Counted from the first letter of the stretch, positions 8,190 to 15,390 are shown. The stretch: DNA of 50,173 nucleotides from Duganella alba (GCF_009674495.1 NZ_WKJN01000038.1:1-50173); one strand, 5' to 3'. Program-made: numbers and translations. The notes: a model not told the origin generated them from the letters alone.

Positions 8190-8549
8190 TTAAGCAGCGA
8201 TTTTAGCTTTAACGACGTTAACAATCGCAGCGAACGCTGGTTTGTCCATCACTGCCATATCGGCCAGGACTTTACGGTCCAGTTCGATTGCAGCTTTCTT
8301 CAGACCGTTCATGAATACGCTGTAGGTAACGCCATGCTCACGGGAAGCAGCGTTGATACGAGCGATCCACAGGCGGCGGAAGACGCGCTTCTTGTTACGA
8401 CGGTCACGGTATGCGTACTGGCCAGCACGCATCACTGCTTGCTTGGCAATACGGTATACCTTGCTACGACGACCGCGGTAGCCTTTGGCAAGATTCAGTA
8501 CTTTTTTATGACGGGCACGCGCAGTAACCCCACGTTTTACTCGAGGCAT
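8190..8549 (-). CDS. rplT: 50S ribosomal protein L20
   Basis: Primary 23S rRNA-binding protein needed early in large-subunit assembly; in other bacteria it also represses its own operon at the rpmI leader. The 119-residue sequence matches the family throughout: MPRVKRGVTARARHKKVL, the long basic helix GYRGRRSKVYRIAKQAVMRA and RRLWIARINAASREHG. AAGGAGC precedes the ATG. It lies 26 bp after rpmI. Confidence 0.98.
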   Translation of the reverse strand: MPRVKRGVTARARHKKVLNLAKGYRGRRSKVYRIAKQAVMRAGQYAYRDRRNKKRVFRRLWIARINAASREHGVTYSVFMNGLKKAAIELDRKVLADMAVMDKPAFAAIVNVVKAKIAA

Positions 8550-8575
8550 ATTAGCTCCTTAAATGAGTGGTGAGA

Positions 8576-8773
8576 TTAAGCGGATGGCATCATCGCGTAG
8601 ACGCGCTGGACGTCGGACGCATTGATGTTACGGGTGCCGCGCAGTTGACGCTTGTTCTTCGTCGTCTTCTTGGTCAGGATGTGGCGTTTGAAAGCCATAC
8701 CCGATTTAACGGTACCACCTGGACGCACGCGAAAACGTTTTTTCGCGGAGCTCTTGGTTTTCATTTTTGGCAT
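8576..8773 (-). CDS. rpmI: 50S ribosomal protein L35
   Basis: Small basic 65-residue ribosomal protein: MPKMKTKSSAKKRFRV at the N-terminus and KTTKNKRQLRG in the middle are family signatures. It sits between infC and rplT in the conserved order. A 196-bp leader with its own -10 box and a hairpin separates it from infC, so expression can be set independently of infC. Confidence 0.98.
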   Translation of the reverse strand: MPKMKTKSSAKKRFRVRPGGTVKSGMAFKRHILTKKTTKNKRQLRGTRNINASDVQRVYAMMPSA

Positions 8774-8903
8774 AGATATTCTGCCCTCTCGGACAGCTCC
8801 TATTAAACAGGATTACAGGTGGCAACACTACGTCGCTCTTAGATGCCTGCTCTCACTTGTTTGTGCAGCGGATGCGAGTCCACTACATTTACTACAGCCG
8901 ACA

Positions 8904-8909
8904 ATTATA
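8904..8909 (-). promoter_or_regulatory. candidate internal promoter for rpmI-rplT
   Basis: A perfect TATAAT on the minus strand lies about 130 bp before the rpmI ATG, directly after the infC terminator hairpin. No strong -35 hexamer is seen. A promoter here would give rpmI a leader long enough to fold, as in operons where L20 binds the rpmI leader; that binding is not shown by the sequence. Confidence 0.45.
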
Positions 8910-8921
8910 GCCTAGAAAATG

Positions 8922-8950
8922 AAAAAGGGCACTACCCGTGCCCTTTTTTT
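8922..8950. terminator. hairpin terminator downstream of infC, potentially bidirectional
   Basis: An 11-bp stem, AAAAAGGGCAC / GTGCCCTTTTT, with a 5-nt loop lies 20 bp after the infC stop. The T-run is long on the plus strand and shorter on the minus strand (five T, then C). On the minus strand it probably gives only partial termination between infC and rpmI. Confidence 0.65.
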
Positions 8951-8969
8951 CCCTGCCATGACAGCAAGA

Positions 8970-9491
8970 TTACTTCTTTTTCTTCGGTGCCAGGACCATG
9001 ATCATCTGGCGGCCTTCCATTTTCGGGAACTGCTCGACCTGGCCATGCGGCTCCAGATCGGCTTTCAGGCGTTCCAGCATACGGAAACCAATATCCTGGT
9101 GGGCCATCTCGCGACCACGGAAGCGCAGGGTGATTTTGGTCTTGTCACCCTCTTCCAGGAACTTGATCAGGTTACGCAGCTTGATATTGTAGTCGCCATC
9201 ATCGGTGCCCGGACGGAATTTGACTTCCTTCACGGCGATGATTTTCTGCTTCAATTTCGCTTCGTGAGCCTTCTTCTGCTCCGAATACTTGAATTTGCCG
9301 TAGTCCATCAAACGGCAGACCGGCGGGACCGCGGTTGGCGCGATCTCGACCAGGTCGACGTTTGCCTCTTCCGCCAGGCGGAAGGCTTCGGCCAAAGTCA
9401 CGATACCGAGCGGCTCGTTATCGACCCCACTTAAACGCATTTCAGGGGCAGTGATTTCGCCATTGATGCGATGCGACTTGTCAGTAGCTAT
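8970..9491 (-). CDS. infC: translation initiation factor IF-3 (ATA start codon)
   Basis: Binds the 30S subunit, keeps subunits apart and rejects initiation at non-standard start codons. The 173-residue product has the N-terminal domain (INGEIT, RLSGVDNEPLGIV), the linker rich in lysine, and the C-terminal domain (VKEVKFRPGTDDGDYNIKL to the KKKK tail). The first ATG in frame (9440) would cut off the conserved start. The frame extends 17 codons upstream to an ATA at 9491, preceded by AAGGAATCACC, giving ATDKSHRINGEIT. A rare start codon in infC is known to allow autoregulation by IF-3. The gene follows thrS by 38 bp. Confidence 0.93.
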   Translation of the reverse strand: MATDKSHRINGEITAPEMRLSGVDNEPLGIVTLAEAFRLAEEANVDLVEIAPTAVPPVCRLMDYGKFKYSEQKKAHEAKLKQKIIAVKEVKFRPGTDDGDYNIKLRNLIKFLEEGDKTKITLRFRGREMAHQDIGFRMLERLKADLEPHGQVEQFPKMEGRQMIMVLAPKKKK

Positions 9492-9529
9492 GGTGATTCC
9501 TTTTAAAATCTAATGAATTGCCAGTGCGA

Positions 9530-11437
9530 TCAGGCCTTGGTGGCGACATCATGCTGAAGTCGCTCTATCAGGGCGTCGACGGACATGACGCCCAGATCGA
9601 CATTGCCCCGTGCCCGCACGGCGACGGTGTTGGCATCCCGTTCTTTGTCGCCCACCACAAGGATGTACGGCAGTTTTTGGACGGAATGTTCACGTATTTT
9701 ATAGTTTATTTTCTCGTTGCGCAAATCGGTCTGTACGCGGAACCCGCTGCGACGCAGCTTTTCAGCCACTTGCTGCACGTATTCGGCCTGCGCGTCCGAG
9801 ATATTCAGCACCGAAACCTGCACCGGCGCCAGCCATGCCGGCAGCGCGCCGGCGTAGTTTTCAATCAGGATGCCGATGAAGCGCTCCATCGAACCGACGA
9901 TCGCGCGGTGCAGCATGACCGGCACCTGGCGGCTGTTGTCGGCCGCCACGTACTCGGCGCCCAGGCGCTCCGGCATGAAGAAGTCGACCTGCATGGTGCC
10001 GACCTGCCATGGGCGACCCAGCGAATCCTTCAGGTGATACTCGATCTTCGGACCGTAGAACGCGCCCTCGCCCGGCAGCTCGGTCCAGGTCACGCCGCAG
10101 GCGCGCAGGCCCGAACGCAGCGCCTCTTCGGCCTCATCCCAGATCTCATCGGAACCGATGCGGTTGTCCGGACGCAGCGCCAGCTTGACGTCGATATTGT
10201 GGAAGTGGAAATCCGAATACACTTCCATCGCTTGCGTATGGAAAGACACCACTTCCGGCTCGATCTGCTCGTGGGTGCAGAAGATGTGGCCGTCATCCTG
10301 GGTAAAGCCGCGCACGCGCATGATGCCGTGCAGCGCGCCGGACGGCTCGTTGCGGTGGCACTGGCCGAACTCGCCGTAGCGCAGCGGCAGGTCGCGGTAC
10401 GAGCGCATATTGCTGTTGAAGATCTGCACGTGACCCGGGCAGTTCATCGGCTTCAGCGCGTACGAGCGGTTTTCCGACTCGGTGACGAACATGTTTTCGC
10501 GGTAGTTGTCCCAGTGGCCGGTCTTGCCCCACAGGCTGGCGTCCAGGATCTGCGGCGCCTTCACTTCCTGATAGCCGTTGACCTGGTACTTGTTGCGCAT
10601 GTACTGCTCCACCTGCTGCCAGATGGTCCAGCCCTTCGGATGCCAGAACACCAGGCCCGGCGCCTCGTCCTGGAAGTGGAAGAAGTCCAGCTGCTTGCCC
10701 AGCTTGCGGTGGTCGCGCTTCTCCGCCTCTTCCAGCTGGAACAGGTACTGCTCCTGGTCTTCTTTTTTCGCCCAGGCGGTGCCGTAGACACGCTGCAGCA
10801 TCTCGTTCTTGCTGTCGCCGCGCCAGTAGGCGCCGGCCAGCTTCATCAGCTTGAAGACTTTCAGCTTGCCGGTCGACGGCACGTGCGGGCCGCGGCACAG
10901 GTCGGTGAAGCTGCCTTCGCTGTACAGCGAGACATCCTGGTCGGCTGGAATCGACTCGATGATCTCGGCCTTGTAGGCTTCGCCGATCGACTTGAAGTAG
11001 GCCACGGCCTCATCGCGCGGCAGCACCTTGCGGGTGACCGGCTCGTCTTTTTTGGCCAGCTCGGCCATTTTCTTTTCGATCGCGACCAGGTCGTCCGGCG
11101 TGAATGGACGCTTGTACGAGAAGTCGTAGTAGAAGCCGTTTTCGATGACCGGGCCGATGGTGACCTGCGCGTCCGGGAACAGCTCCTTGACGGCGTAGGC
11201 CAGCAAGTGGGCGGTCGAGTGACGGATCACATCCAGGCCTTCCGGATCTTTATCGGTCACGATGGCCAGATCGACATTTTTATCGATCAGGTACGAGGTA
11301 TCCACCACTTTGCCGTCGACCTTGCCGGCCAGCGCGGCTTTGCCGAGGCTGGTAGCAATACTGGACGCCACTTGTGCAACGGTGACTGGGCCGTCGAATT
11401 CACGGGCAGAACCATCAGGAAGGCGAACTGAAATCAT
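9530..11437 (-). CDS. thrS: threonine--tRNA ligase
   Basis: Class II synthetase charging tRNA-Thr, 635 residues. Domains in order: TGS (about 1-62), the editing domain with the zinc-type HSTAHLLAYAVKELF motif (about 70-225), the catalytic core with MNCPGHVQIF, LRYGEFGQCHRNEPSGALHG and GFTQDDGHIFC (about 245-535), and the anticodon-binding domain (about 540-635). I start at the ATG at 11437 (MISVRLPDG), which follows TTGGAG at good spacing, not at an in-frame start four codons upstream. A threonine-rich leader peptide and terminator directly precede it. Confidence 0.97.
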   Translation of the reverse strand: MISVRLPDGSAREFDGPVTVAQVASSIATSLGKAALAGKVDGKVVDTSYLIDKNVDLAIVTDKDPEGLDVIRHSTAHLLAYAVKELFPDAQVTIGPVIENGFYYDFSYKRPFTPDDLVAIEKKMAELAKKDEPVTRKVLPRDEAVAYFKSIGEAYKAEIIESIPADQDVSLYSEGSFTDLCRGPHVPSTGKLKVFKLMKLAGAYWRGDSKNEMLQRVYGTAWAKKEDQEQYLFQLEEAEKRDHRKLGKQLDFFHFQDEAPGLVFWHPKGWTIWQQVEQYMRNKYQVNGYQEVKAPQILDASLWGKTGHWDNYRENMFVTESENRSYALKPMNCPGHVQIFNSNMRSYRDLPLRYGEFGQCHRNEPSGALHGIMRVRGFTQDDGHIFCTHEQIEPEVVSFHTQAMEVYSDFHFHNIDVKLALRPDNRIGSDEIWDEAEEALRSGLRACGVTWTELPGEGAFYGPKIEYHLKDSLGRPWQVGTMQVDFFMPERLGAEYVAADNSRQVPVMLHRAIVGSMERFIGILIENYAGALPAWLAPVQVSVLNISDAQAEYVQQVAEKLRRSGFRVQTDLRNEKINYKIREHSVQKLPYILVVGDKERDANTVAVRARGNVDLGVMSVDALIERLQHDVATKA

Positions 11438-11485
11438 TGTGATCTCCAATGTCGGCGCGCAGGCCGGTGTTAAAAAATACAGACG

Positions 11486-11512
11486 AAAAAAAACGCGGGC
11501 TAGCCGCGTTTT
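11486..11512 (-). terminator. intrinsic terminator in the thrS leader (probable attenuator)
   Basis: On the minus strand the 9-bp stem AAAACGCGG / CCGCGTTTT with loop CTAGC runs into eight T residues. The T-run ends 48 bp before the thrS ATG, so no thrS promoter fits between them; thrS must be read through this hairpin. It begins 37 nt after the stop codon of the threonine-rich leader peptide, as expected for a ribosome-controlled attenuator. Confidence 0.8.
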
Positions 11513-11549
11513 CTCTTTTTTTCAAGCAAAAGAATCCCGTTGACTAGCG

Positions 11550-11585
11550 TCACTCCCAAAGCTTGGTAGTAGTTCGCGGTGTCAT
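11550..11585 (-). CDS. threonine-rich thrS leader peptide, 11 residues
   Basis: The open frame encodes M-T-P-R-T-T-T-K-L-W-E followed by TGA. Four of eleven codons are threonine, three of them consecutive (ACT ACT ACC). AAAGG lies 11 nt upstream of the ATG. Downstream, GCTAGTC (11542-11548) could pair with GGCTAGC (11499-11505) in the terminator loop and stem. A ribosome stalled on the Thr codons would leave GCTAGTC free and block the terminator; a ribosome at the stop codon would cover it and allow termination. That mechanism is inferred by analogy with thr, his and phe attenuators; the peptide, hairpin and order are seen directly. Confidence 0.7.
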   Translation of the reverse strand: MTPRTTTKLWE

Positions 11586-11620
11586 AACCGTGATTGCCTT
11601 TCTCGCTCTTACATATATTC

Positions 11621-11697
11621 TGGTGGGCGGTGAGGAATTCGAATCCCCGACCCCTTGGATGTCGACCAAGTATTCTAACCAGCTGAACTAACCGCCC
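11621..11697 (-). tRNA. tRNA-Val (GAC), copy 2, nearer thrS
   Basis: A 77-nt cloverleaf on the minus strand with CCA encoded. Acceptor stem GGGCGGT / ACCGCCC, discriminator A, D-stem GTTC/GAAT, anticodon stem CTTGG/CCAAG and T-loop TTCGAAT. The anticodon loop is TCGACAT, giving anticodon GAC for valine. Position 33 is C where almost all tRNAs have U. It is identical to the other copy 36 bp away. Confidence 0.93.
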
Positions 11698-11733
11698 GTT
11701 GGTACTGCCATTTTACTGCTTTACTACGAAATC

Positions 11734-11810
11734 TGGTGGGCGGTGAGGAATTCGAATCCCCGACCCCTTGGATGTCGACCAAGTATTCTAACCAGCTGAA
11801 CTAACCGCCC
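11734..11810 (-). tRNA. tRNA-Val (GAC), copy 1, promoter-proximal
   Basis: Identical to the neighbouring tRNA-Val over all 77 nt, including encoded CCA and C33 in the anticodon loop. Its 5' end lies 10 bp after a strong promoter. Discriminator A supports valine rather than aspartate identity, although the D-arm resembles tRNA-Asp. Confidence 0.93.
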
Positions 11811-11820
11811 GAAGACCAGC

Positions 11821-11849
11821 ATTATAGAGAGCGATCCGAAGAAAAACAA
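11821..11849 (-). promoter_or_regulatory. strong promoter for the tRNA-Val pair and probably thrS
   Basis: On the minus strand TTGTTT (11844-11849), a 17-bp spacer and a perfect TATAAT (11821-11826). Transcription would begin just ahead of the first tRNA. No terminator lies between the tRNAs and the thrS attenuator, so this promoter can feed the whole translation unit. Confidence 0.75.
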
Positions 11850-11949
11850 GGGCCATCAGAGGAAACATTTCTCTTTTCCCTATGAAGCCCAGAAGCACTG
11901 ATGTCCGGCTTACATTAAACTGTGGTGATTGATAGCCCACAACAAGCCT

Positions 11950-12873
11950 ATGCAAGCTGACACCACGCCCTCCTCGCCCTCCGCCCACCTGCACGAACAC
12001 CGTGACGGCGACGCCCACTATCAACACTACACCGTGCAGCGCAGCCAGTCGGTGCTGGCCTGGTCGCTGGTGCTGACGCTGGGCTTTGCGGTGGTCGAAG
12101 TCGTGACCGGCTTCATGTCCAACTCGCTGGCGCTGATTTCCGACGCCGGCCATATGGTGACCGACGCCGCCGCGCTGGGCCTGGCGCTGCTGGCGCAGCT
12201 GATCGCCAAGCGGCCGCCGTCGGCGCGCCATTCGTTCGGCTTCGGCCGCGCCGAGGCGCTGGCCGCGTTCGTCAACAGCCTGGTGCTGATGGTGCTGGTG
12301 CTGTGGATCGGCTACGAAGCCATCAGCCGTTTCTCGCATCCGGAAGAAGTGCATGGCGCCACCGTCTTCATCGTCGCCGGCATCGGCCTGGTGATCAACC
12401 TGCTGCTGGCGTGGATGCTGTCGCGCGGCGACAGTAATATGAATACCCGCGCGGCGCTGGTGAATGTGCTGGGCGACCTGCTGGGCTCCGTGGCCGCGCT
12501 GGCCTCCGGCGCGGTGATCTATTACACCGGCTGGATGCAGATCGATCCGCTGCTGTCGCTGTTCGTGGCGCTGCTGATCCTGCGCTCCACCCTTGGCGTG
12601 CTGCGCGAGTCGTACCACTTCCTGATGGGCGGCGTGCCGGAGCAGATCGACTACGTCAAGGTCGGCGCCGACATGGAACAACTGGACGGCATCTGCTCGG
12701 TGCACGACCTGCACGTGTGGGACATGTCACCCGGCCAGCCAGCGCTGATCGGCCACGTTGAAATCACCGACCTGGAACGCTGGCCGGAAATCCTGCACGC
12801 CATCAAAGCCATGCTGCTGGAAAAGCATGGCATCGATCACATCACCTTGCAGGCGGAAGTTACATCACCATGA
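11950..12873 (+). CDS. cation diffusion facilitator metal exporter (ZitB/CzcD-like)
   Basis: Inner-membrane proton-coupled divalent metal exporter, 307 residues with six helices (about 35-215) and a cytoplasmic ferredoxin-like domain (about 220-305). A His-rich N-terminus (HLHEHRDGDAHYQHY) is typical of zinc-type members. Helix 2 has the metal site H68-x3-D72 in SDAGHMVTDAAAL. Helix 5 reads NVLGDLLGSV with N172 and D176, where ZitB has His-x3-Asp. The ATG at 11950 is preferred over a TTG 21 bp upstream. A small Tat-signal gene overlaps its stop by 4 bp. Zinc is the likeliest substrate by similarity, but the Asn substitution leaves this open. Confidence 0.88.
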   Translation: MQADTTPSSPSAHLHEHRDGDAHYQHYTVQRSQSVLAWSLVLTLGFAVVEVVTGFMSNSLALISDAGHMVTDAAALGLALLAQLIAKRPPSARHSFGFGRAEALAAFVNSLVLMVLVLWIGYEAISRFSHPEEVHGATVFIVAGIGLVINLLLAWMLSRGDSNMNTRAALVNVLGDLLGSVAALASGAVIYYTGWMQIDPLLSLFVALLILRSTLGVLRESYHFLMGGVPEQIDYVKVGADMEQLDGICSVHDLHVWDMSPGQPALIGHVEITDLERWPEILHAIKAMLLEKHGIDHITLQAEVTSP

Positions 12874-13136
12874 ACTATTGGACGCGCCGCAACTTCATCG
12901 GCGGCGGCGCTGCCACCCTGCTGAGCGCCGGCGCCTTCGCCGACAACCCGGTGGCCGAAGCGTTTGCTGCGGCCCAGCCTTTCTACGGCGTGGTGATGCG
13001 CACCGCCGGCTTCCGCTCCGTCCTCGGCCATCGTCTCGACGGCGAAGACACGGTGATCATCCTGAACAACACCGCCATGTCGCAAAAGACCCTGGATGAA
13101 TTCGCCTACAGCCTGCTGGGCGCCAGCAACGCCTAA
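12870..13136 (+). CDS. small Tat-signal protein of unknown function
   Basis: An 88-residue protein not assigned to a family. The N-terminus MNYWTRRNFIGGGAATLL resembles a twin-arginine signal (RR at 6-7, hydrophobic stretch, possible cleavage after AGAFA near residue 24). The mature part is about 64 residues, without cysteines or an obvious metal-binding cluster. Its ATG overlaps the stop of the metal exporter as ATGA, which implies translational coupling and a linked role. A short TTRRxF-containing prepeptide may also serve as a ligand or subunit anchor; that is speculation. Confidence 0.65.
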   Translation: MNYWTRRNFIGGGAATLLSAGAFADNPVAEAFAAAQPFYGVVMRTAGFRSVLGHRLDGEDTVIILNNTAMSQKTLDEFAYSLLGASNA

Positions 13137-13160
13137 CAGTGGTGAAAATGGCGAGAGCGC

Positions 13161-13166
13161 TATAAT
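13161..13166 (+). promoter_or_regulatory. candidate -10 box for the CAT-like gene
   Basis: A perfect TATAAT lies 30 bp before the ATG at 13197, after the stop of the small Tat-signal gene. No convincing -35 hexamer is present, so the call rests on the -10 box and its position. Confidence 0.4.
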
Positions 13167-13196
13167 GCTGGCGCCTCTTTAGCAAACCTACTTTTT

Positions 13197-13841
13197 ATGC
13201 AGAATTTTGAAAAACGCCGCGACCGATACAATGCTTTTGCGTCGTTCGAAAACCCACTCGTCAACCTGAGCTTTCAGCTGGAAGTGCCGGATTTCCGGCC
13301 TTTCTGCAAACAGAACGGCCTGCCGACGTTCCACTTCTTCCTGTACCACGTGCTGCATGCGATCAAGGGCATCGAAAACTTCATGTACCGCGTCCACAAA
13401 GGCGAAGTGATCCGGATCGAGGACTTCTGGGCCTCGTACACCGTGCTCAATCAGGACAAGAATCTGAACTTCGCGCGCTTTGTGATGACGGAGGATTTGA
13501 AGGAATTCGTCGCCCGCAGCGTCGCCGCATCGCAGGAAGCCGAGGCCAGCACCAAACTAATCAACACGTCCGAGGCGCTCAGCGAATATGACCAGCGCCG
13601 CAACGTCCACATCACCTGCATGCCGTGGCTGAACTTGTCCGCGATTGAACATCCGATCTACGAGCACAAGAGCTACGACATTCCGTCACTGGCCTGGGGC
13701 CGCTACAGCCCGCCGCGCGATGATGGCAAGCTCACCATGACGATGGCGGTGCAGGCGCACCACGGCTTCGTTGATGGCTACCACGTGCATCTGCTGGCCG
13801 AATCGATCGGCGCGCGCATCGCACAAACGATGGCGTCATAG
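13197..13841 (+). CDS. chloramphenicol acetyltransferase-family (CatA-like) protein
   Basis: A 214-residue trimeric acyltransferase of the CAT fold. The active-site signature HHGFVDGYHV (residues 188-197) matches the CAT HHxxxDGxH motif with catalytic histidine and structural aspartate. The N-terminal half contains FHFFLYHVLHAIKGIENFMYR, as in the CAT family. Chromosomal homologues are often not true resistance enzymes and the native acceptor is unknown, so I do not infer chloramphenicol resistance. The gene ends 6 bp inside the convergent LysR gene. Confidence 0.82.
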   Translation: MQNFEKRRDRYNAFASFENPLVNLSFQLEVPDFRPFCKQNGLPTFHFFLYHVLHAIKGIENFMYRVHKGEVIRIEDFWASYTVLNQDKNLNFARFVMTEDLKEFVARSVAASQEAEASTKLINTSEALSEYDQRRNVHITCMPWLNLSAIEHPIYEHKSYDIPSLAWGRYSPPRDDGKLTMTMAVQAHHGFVDGYHVHLLAESIGARIAQTMAS

Positions 13842-14699
13842 CTCGCGCAGGAAGGCCTGCACCGCCGCCGATTCACGCCCGGCCTGGGAGCACACCAGGC
13901 CGAATTCGCGATAGGCGCGCGGCTGCAACTGCATTACGCGCACACCGCGCTGGTCCGGCGGCAGCGCCGATTCCGGCACCACCGACACACCCAGACCTTC
14001 ACGCACCAGCACCGCCGCGCTGGCCAGATCGCGCACCGTTACGCGGATATCGGACAACGTCACGCCAGCCTGCATTGCCAGGCTTTGCGCGTGGACGTTG
14101 CAGCCGCCGGTGGCCAGCACAAACGGCTCGTCCGCCAGTTCGCTCAACGCCACGCCCTGCTCGCTCGAACGCCGCCCCAGCGGATGATGCGCCGGCAGCA
14201 GCGCCACCCATGCATCGCGGCCGATGATCACCGCCTGTCGCTGCGCCGCCGGATTCAATACCACGCCCAGCTCGATCGTTTCTTCGGCCAGCCAGGCCTC
14301 CACTTCCTCATCCGAGCCTTCCAGCGCCACCACGTCGATGCCGGGATGGCGCCGCTTGAAGGCGGACAGCAAGCCGGGCAGCACCGTCGCCAGCACCGAA
14401 GGAAAAGTCGCCAGCCGGATGCGGCCAGCGTTCAAACCCTGCGCCGCATCACCGAGCGCACGGATCGCATCGAACTGCGCCAGCATGGCGCGGGCGTGCC
14501 GCATGACCTGCTCACCCAGCGCGGTGGCGGCCACCTCGCGCCGCTCGCGCACAAACAGCTTGGCGCCGAGCGCCGCTTCAATCTGCGCAATCGCCTGACT
14601 GGCGCCGGACTGCGAAATGCCGACCTGCTGCGCCGCGCGCGAAATATGGCGCGTGTCGGCCACCGCAACCAGCAAGCGCCAATGGGACAAATTCATCAT
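13836..14699 (-). CDS. LysR-family transcriptional regulator
   Basis: A 287-residue regulator with an N-terminal winged helix (about 1-60: HWRLLVAVADTRHISRAAQQVGISQSGASQAIAQIE) and a periplasmic-binding-type effector domain (about 88-285). It is divergent from the glutathione transferase gene with 91 bp between them, the usual layout for a LysR protein controlling its neighbour. Two adjacent ATGs (14699, 14696) can start it. The inducer is unknown. Confidence 0.9.
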   Translation of the reverse strand: MMNLSHWRLLVAVADTRHISRAAQQVGISQSGASQAIAQIEAALGAKLFVRERREVAATALGEQVMRHARAMLAQFDAIRALGDAAQGLNAGRIRLATFPSVLATVLPGLLSAFKRRHPGIDVVALEGSDEEVEAWLAEETIELGVVLNPAAQRQAVIIGRDAWVALLPAHHPLGRRSSEQGVALSELADEPFVLATGGCNVHAQSLAMQAGVTLSDIRVTVRDLASAAVLVREGLGVSVVPESALPPDQRGVRVMQLQPRAYREFGLVCSQAGRESAAVQAFLREL

Positions 14700-14790
14700 T
14701 AGAAAAACTGATAGCTTGTTTCTGAAGCATTAATTTTACAGCGATACGAAGCGGCGCATACAGTGGCGACTCATCTTTAAGGAGTCCTCA

Positions 14791-15390
14791 ATGAAGCTGT
14801 ATTACGCCCCGCATACCTGCTCGCTGTCGCCGCTGATCGTGCTGAACGAATTGGGCTTGCCGCATGAACTGATCAAGGTCGATAACCAGACCAAGCGCAC
14901 CGCCGACGGCCGCGATTTCCGCGCCATCAATCCGAAAGGCTACGTCGCCGCGCTGGAACTGGACAATGGCGAGGTGCTGACCGAAGGTCCGGCCATCATC
15001 CAATACCTGGCCGACCTCAAGCCGGAAGCGAAGCTGGCGCCGCCGCCCGGCAGCTGGCCGCGCGTGCGGCTGCAGGAGATGCTGAATTTCATCACCAGCG
15101 AAATCCACGCCGGCATCGCGCCCCTGTTCAATCCGGAGTTGCCGGATGCGGCGCGGACAATCTTCCGCGAACGCCTGTTGCGCCGCATGGCCGTACTGGA
15201 GCAGGCGCTCAGCCAGCGCAACCACCTGACCGGCAACGCTTTCACGGTAGCGGACGCCTATCTGTACACGATCCTGGGGTGGTTCAAATTCTTCGCCATC
15301 GAACTGAGCCAATGGCCGGCCGTTGCAGCCTATGAAAAACGCATCGCGGCCCGCCCCTCGGTGCAGGCCGCGATGCAAGCGCACATTTAA
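14791..15390 (+). CDS. glutathione S-transferase, beta class (GstA-like)
   Basis: A 199-residue cytosolic enzyme conjugating or reducing with glutathione. The N-terminal thioredoxin fold begins MKLYYAPHTCSLSP with the beta-class cysteine C10. The glutathione-binding stretch TEGPAIIQYLADL is at about 64-76, and an all-helical C-terminal domain follows. The usual VPAL, with its near-universal cis-proline, reads V-A-A-L (A53). AAGGAGT precedes the ATG. It is probably controlled by the divergent LysR gene, and its last 4 bp overlap the convergent relA. Confidence 0.88.
   Translation: MKLYYAPHTCSLSPLIVLNELGLPHELIKVDNQTKRTADGRDFRAINPKGYVAALELDNGEVLTEGPAIIQYLADLKPEAKLAPPPGSWPRVRLQEMLNFITSEIHAGIAPLFNPELPDAARTIFRERLLRRMAVLEQALSQRNHLTGNAFTVADAYLYTILGWFKFFAIELSQWPAVAAYEKRIAARPSVQAAMQAHI

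Noticed and set aside
9518..11431. 637-codon open frame opposite thrS
   Set aside because: Antisense shadow of thrS, rich in His, Arg and Gln with no family match.
11621..11810. tRNA-Asp identity for the tRNA pair
   Set aside because: The D-arm resembles tRNA-Asp, but the anticodon is GAC and the discriminator is A, which fits valine.
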